Shown here: piece after piece, positions 61,075-64,000 of the stretch
Position numbering within the stretch: the first letter of the stretch is position 1
Layout of the letters: each line of letters begins with the position of its first letter
Source: an uncultured Flammeovirgaceae bacterium
GTDB taxonomy: Bacteria > Bacteroidota > Bacteroidia > Cytophagales > Cyclobacteriaceae
Direction: 5' to 3'
Assembly: GCA_937883755.1 (NCBI GenBank)
Contig: CAKZYA010000062.1
Location: 62,001-126,000, forward strand
DNA length: 64,000 bases
Program-made: the position numbers and the translations under genes
The notes under the pieces: generated by a model
Seen by the model: only the letters and a program-made list of their open reading frames with translations
Databases searched by the model: none
What the model was told of the DNA's origin: nothing

Positions 61075-62874
61075 ATGGTGCCGCACATCATTCTAGGAAT
61101 CTCGGCTTTTTACCACGATAGTGCAGCGGCTTTAGTCATTGATGGAAAAATTATTGCGGCAGCTCAAGAAGAACGGTTCACTCGTATTAAACATGATGCT
61201 TCTTTTCCTATTCATGCCGTACGCTACGTACTGGAAGAAACGGGGCTTACGATCAGCCAAATCAGTAGCATTGTCTTCTACGATAAACCCTTACTGAAAT
61301 TTGAGCGGTTGCTGGAAACCTACCACGCTGTTGCCCCCCGGGGAATTAAAAGTTTTCTAACCGCTATTCCGGTCTGGATCAAAGATAAACTCTTTTTACG
61401 CCGCATGATTCGTCGAGAGTTATCTTCCTTAGGGAAGATTTCTGCACCTATTTTATTTACTGAACACCATCTGTCTCATGCGGCTAGTGCTTTCTATCCC
61501 TCACCTTTTGACGAAGCAGCAATCCTAACAATTGACGGAGTAGGTGAATGGGCAACTACTACTATCGGACACGGCAAAGGCAGTCAAATTACAATGCTAC
61601 ACGAAGTTCACTTTCCGCATTCGGTAGGGCTGCTTTATTCCGCATTTACGTACTATTTAGGCTTCCGGGTTAATAGCGGTGAATACAAATTAATGGGGCT
61701 AGCGCCCTACAGTGATGCTCAATCTAAACAGACTAAAGATTTCCAGAAGAAGATTTTACAAGAGCTAATTGTGTTGAAAGATGATGGCTCATTACAGCTC
61801 AATATAGCGTATTTCAAGTTTCTAACTGGATTGCGTATGGCAGATGATCAGAAGTGGGAGAAGCTATTCGGTTTTCCTCGTCGCTTACCCGAATCAGATA
61901 TCCGTTCTGAACATGCCAATCTGGCGTTAGCCATTCAGCAAGTTACCGAAGAAATTGTGTTCCGATTAGCCCGCACCGCTCAATCACTTACTAACAGTCG
62001 TCACTTGGTAATGGCTGGAGGGGTAGCACTTAATAGTGTGGCTAACGGAAAACTCTTAGATCAAAATCTATTTGACCAGATATGGATTCAACCAGCGGCG
62101 GGAGATGCAGGAGGTGCCCTCGGCGCAGCGTTAGCTAGTTGGTATATTGGTCAGCAAGCTCCGCGAACCACTCAGTTACCTGATGCCATGCAAGGAGGAT
62201 ACCTAGGTCCTTCGTTCACCAATCGGGCTATTGAACATTTGCTGCTTCAGAATAGCACTGACTATACCTACTTTGAGGATATCACCAAATTAGTAGATAA
62301 AGTGGTTCAGCATTTAATAGACGGTAAGGTGGTAGGCTGGTTTCAAGGACGAATGGAATTTGGCCCCCGGGCTTTGGGCAATCGTAGTATCTTAGCTGAT
62401 GCTCGTCATCCCGCAATGCAGCAGCGGCTTAACCAAAAAATTAAGTTTCGGGAAAGCTTTCGCCCCTTTGCTCCCAGTGTGCTAGAAGAAGACGCTGTTG
62501 ATTATTTTGATTTAGAAACTTCTTCTCCCTACATGCTACTGGTTCGCCCGGTGCAAATGAACCGTCGTGAGGATATTTCTGGCCAACCTGATAATTGGCA
62601 AGAGCAGCTGGCTCAGATCCGCTCGGATATTCCAGCGGTTACCCACGTGGATTACTCGGCTCGTATTCAAACCGTTAATGACCAAGCAAATCCTCGCTTC
62701 GCTCAATTACTCCGTGCATTCAAGAAGCAAACAGGTTGCGGGCTATTGGTGAATACTAGTTTCAATGTGCGCGATGAGCCAATTGTCTGCACTCCTGCTG
62801 ATGCATATCGTTGCTTCCAACAAACTGAAATGGATGTGCTGGTAATGGAAAATTATATCCTGGTGAAGGCATAG
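61075..62874 (+). CDS. NodU/TobZ-family carbamoyltransferase
   Basis: A 599-residue O-carbamoyltransferase. The N-terminal actin-like domain starts ILGISAFYHDSAAALV and carries a TEHHLSHAASAFYPS metal/ATP-related block and DGVGEW. The C-terminal Sua5/YrdC-like synthetase part contains GWFQGRMEFGPRALGNRSILAD and the VNTSFNVRDEPIVCTP block. These enzymes make carbamoyl-adenylate from carbamoyl phosphate and ATP and transfer carbamoyl to a hydroxyl, often on a sugar. The acceptor here is unknown; the SGNH neighbour hints at a decorated glycan or lipid. Confidence 0.93.
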   Translation: MVPHIILGISAFYHDSAAALVIDGKIIAAAQEERFTRIKHDASFPIHAVRYVLEETGLTISQISSIVFYDKPLLKFERLLETYHAVAPRGIKSFLTAIPVWIKDKLFLRRMIRRELSSLGKISAPILFTEHHLSHAASAFYPSPFDEAAILTIDGVGEWATTTIGHGKGSQITMLHEVHFPHSVGLLYSAFTYYLGFRVNSGEYKLMGLAPYSDAQSKQTKDFQKKILQELIVLKDDGSLQLNIAYFKFLTGLRMADDQKWEKLFGFPRRLPESDIRSEHANLALAIQQVTEEIVFRLARTAQSLTNSRHLVMAGGVALNSVANGKLLDQNLFDQIWIQPAAGDAGGALGAALASWYIGQQAPRTTQLPDAMQGGYLGPSFTNRAIEHLLLQNSTDYTYFEDITKLVDKVVQHLIDGKVVGWFQGRMEFGPRALGNRSILADARHPAMQQRLNQKIKFRESFRPFAPSVLEEDAVDYFDLETSSPYMLLVRPVQMNRREDISGQPDNWQEQLAQIRSDIPAVTHVDYSARIQTVNDQANPRFAQLLRAFKKQTGCGLLVNTSFNVRDEPIVCTPADAYRCFQQTEMDVLVMENYILVKA

Positions 62875-63050
62875 ACATTGATTATTAAAAGTTGTCGTTG
62901 GAATTGCCTTTAAAAGTATGCTCAGTGCCCAGAAATTGTGAGCAATGGATGAGGAACGAAAGTATTGAAGCTTGAAAATAAACGGCAAGGCAGTTATCGA
63001 TTTGCAACCACCAAAACCCATGTGTCCAGAATTGAAAAATAACCATTACT

Positions 63051-64000
63051 TCAATTTGCCATGACCATTGCCCGGCTATACTTATTTCGGTAGGCTATCG
63101 GAGTCATACCGGTAACTTTTTTAAACACTTCCCGAAAAGCTTTGGTATCCTGGTAGCCTACATCAAACATCACCTCCGAAACAGTTTTCACTCCCTTTTC
63201 TAGTGCTTGCTTAGCAGCTTCTATCTTCACCCTTTGAATATACTCCAGCACAGTATTGGTGGTGGAGCTTTTAAACCGTCGCTCAAAGGTGCGCCTGCCT
63301 ATCCCAACTTGGTCACAGAGATCTTCCACGGTAATCCTATCTGGATAGTGGGACTCAATGTATTCCTGAGCCTCTAGTACCTCCAGGTCATCATGAGACT
63401 TTTGTCCCGAAAAAATTGTGAAGGGCGACTGGCTGGCTCGATCCAAATCAATCATAAACGCTTTAGAAGCAGCAATGGCTATCTCTCTTCCAACGTAGCG
63501 CTCGATTAGGTAGATCAGAAGGTTGGTAAAAGCCAACGCCCCTCCACTAGTATAGATTCGGTCGGACTCCGCCACAATCCGCTCATCTTCCAGGATGACT
63601 TGGGGGAACAGTTTTCGGAACGCATCAGCCGAACCCCAGTGGGTAGAACAGCGTTTGCCATCCAGGATACCCGTGGCGCCCAGAAAAAAGGCACCTACAC
63701 ACATACTGACTAAATCGGCTCCCGCCCGGTAGTGACGGAGCATCCAAGGCACTAGCGCCTCGTTAGCTTCCAGGGTTTGCCACGGATCGCCAAAGGTAGC
63801 CGGCAGGATGATCACATCCGTCTTCCTCACATCTTCAACTAACCGATCAGTCTTAATAGTGTACAAACCGCCGCTGGGTTGCACTTCTTTAGAAAGACCT
63901 ACTACCTCAATAGTAAAGGTGGGTTCAGGTAAATACTCATTCACCCAGGTGAAAATTTGGCGAGTTAGGTCCAGATTGGTAATGCTGAATTCCCCTTGCG
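63051..64000 (-). CDS. GlxA-type AraC-family regulator (5' end outside window)
   Basis: The gene runs off the right edge: the frame is open to base 64000 and reads ITNLDLTRQIFTWVNEYLP before a GTG at 63944 that is not the true start. The N-terminal part is a DJ-1/PfpI-like domain (VSMCVGAFFLGATGILDGK). The C-terminal part is an AraC DNA-binding domain (ITVEDLCDQVGIGRRTFERRF, VSEVMFDVGYQDTKAFREVFKK). GlxA-type regulators often control catabolism of amines or quaternary ammonium compounds. Target genes are not evident within the window. Confidence 0.9.
   Translation of the reverse strand, partial: QGEFSITNLDLTRQIFTWVNEYLPEPTFTIEVVGLSKEVQPSGGLYTIKTDRLVEDVRKTDVIILPATFGDPWQTLEANEALVPWMLRHYRAGADLVSMCVGAFFLGATGILDGKRCSTHWGSADAFRKLFPQVILEDERIVAESDRIYTSGGALAFTNLLIYLIERYVGREIAIAASKAFMIDLDRASQSPFTIFSGQKSHDDLEVLEAQEYIESHYPDRITVEDLCDQVGIGRRTFERRFKSSTTNTVLEYIQRVKIEAAKQALEKGVKTVSEVMFDVGYQDTKAFREVFKKVTGMTPIAYRNKYSRAMVMAN

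Noticed and set aside
1-64000. CRISPR array, prophage or integrated plasmid
   Set aside because: No regularly spaced direct repeats, cas genes, phage structural genes or replication genes were seen. A tRNA-rich island could be of mobile origin, but only the PcfJ domain hints at it.

Overview
The window reads as a chromosomal segment of a Bacteroidota bacterium, probably a marine Cytophagales-like polysaccharide degrader. The evidence is a FecI-type sigma factor / FecR / SusC / SusD series, a type IX secretion (T9SS) C-terminal sorting domain, three S1 sulfatases, and two promoters of the Bacteroidota form TTG-N20/21-TAnnTTTG. No rRNA, CRISPR array, plasmid or phage structural gene was seen. 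Species cannot be named from the sequence.

Layout. 0-13 kb: FtsX-like permease, GAF sensor, MetE-like protein, ICMT-like methyltransferase, AIM24 protein, a sulfatase, DUF1444-like protein, gltX, and an Fe-alcohol dehydrogenase/C26 amidase pair. 13-20 kb: small membrane proteins, a Crp/Fnr regulator, an ABC transporter whose ATPase gene is split by a 172-bp MITE, an aldehyde dehydrogenase and an aldo/keto reductase. 20.3-28.2 kb: an RNA-repair locus, described below. 28.2-37.5 kb: a second, apparently identical MITE copy inside a small pseudogene, then CPBP proteases, LuxR and PadR regulators, a Kelch lipoprotein, a WD40 protein and a serine hydrolase. 37.5-48 kb: a T9SS-sorted parallel-beta-helix protein, two sulfatases, TetR, a HAD hydrolase, and a BamA-like plus AsmA-like pair. 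48-58.5 kb: tRNA-Val, an agarase-like lipoprotein and the FecI/FecR/SusC/SusD/FG-GAP cluster. 58.5-62.9 kb: an SGNH hydrolase / DUF5989 / SxtJ / carbamoyltransferase cassette. The right edge cuts a GlxA-type AraC regulator.

The striking part is the + strand block at 20363-28187. A promoter is followed by two short ORFs and two intrinsic terminators; the second terminator has a competing 9-bp antiterminator. Next come tRNA genes, a TPR protein, a TROVE/Ro60 (Rsr) protein, a dense array of tRNAs and five tandem RNAs, a PcfJ-like protein, a small unassigned protein and the RNA ligase RtcB. Each of the five tandem RNAs has a terminal stem holding a conserved YCGUA/GCUUGU internal loop, which resembles the Ro-binding stem of Y RNAs. 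Each stem encloses a different tRNA-like body. At least one body is circularly permuted: anticodon arm, T arm, acceptor 3' strand, 14-nt linker, acceptor 5' strand, D arm. Several tRNAs and tRNA-like bodies also carry a 14-nt hairpin insert (CCRYCGTGGMRCGR) exactly between the 5' strand of the T stem and the T loop; one tRNA-Tyr-like gene has a 14-nt insert at the same place in its anticodon arm. Rsr-YrlA-RtcB operons are known in other bacteria. A multi-copy Y-RNA array with diversified and permuted tRNA mimics and patterned tRNA inserts is, as far as I know, not described, and it is the best candidate here for a new biological system.
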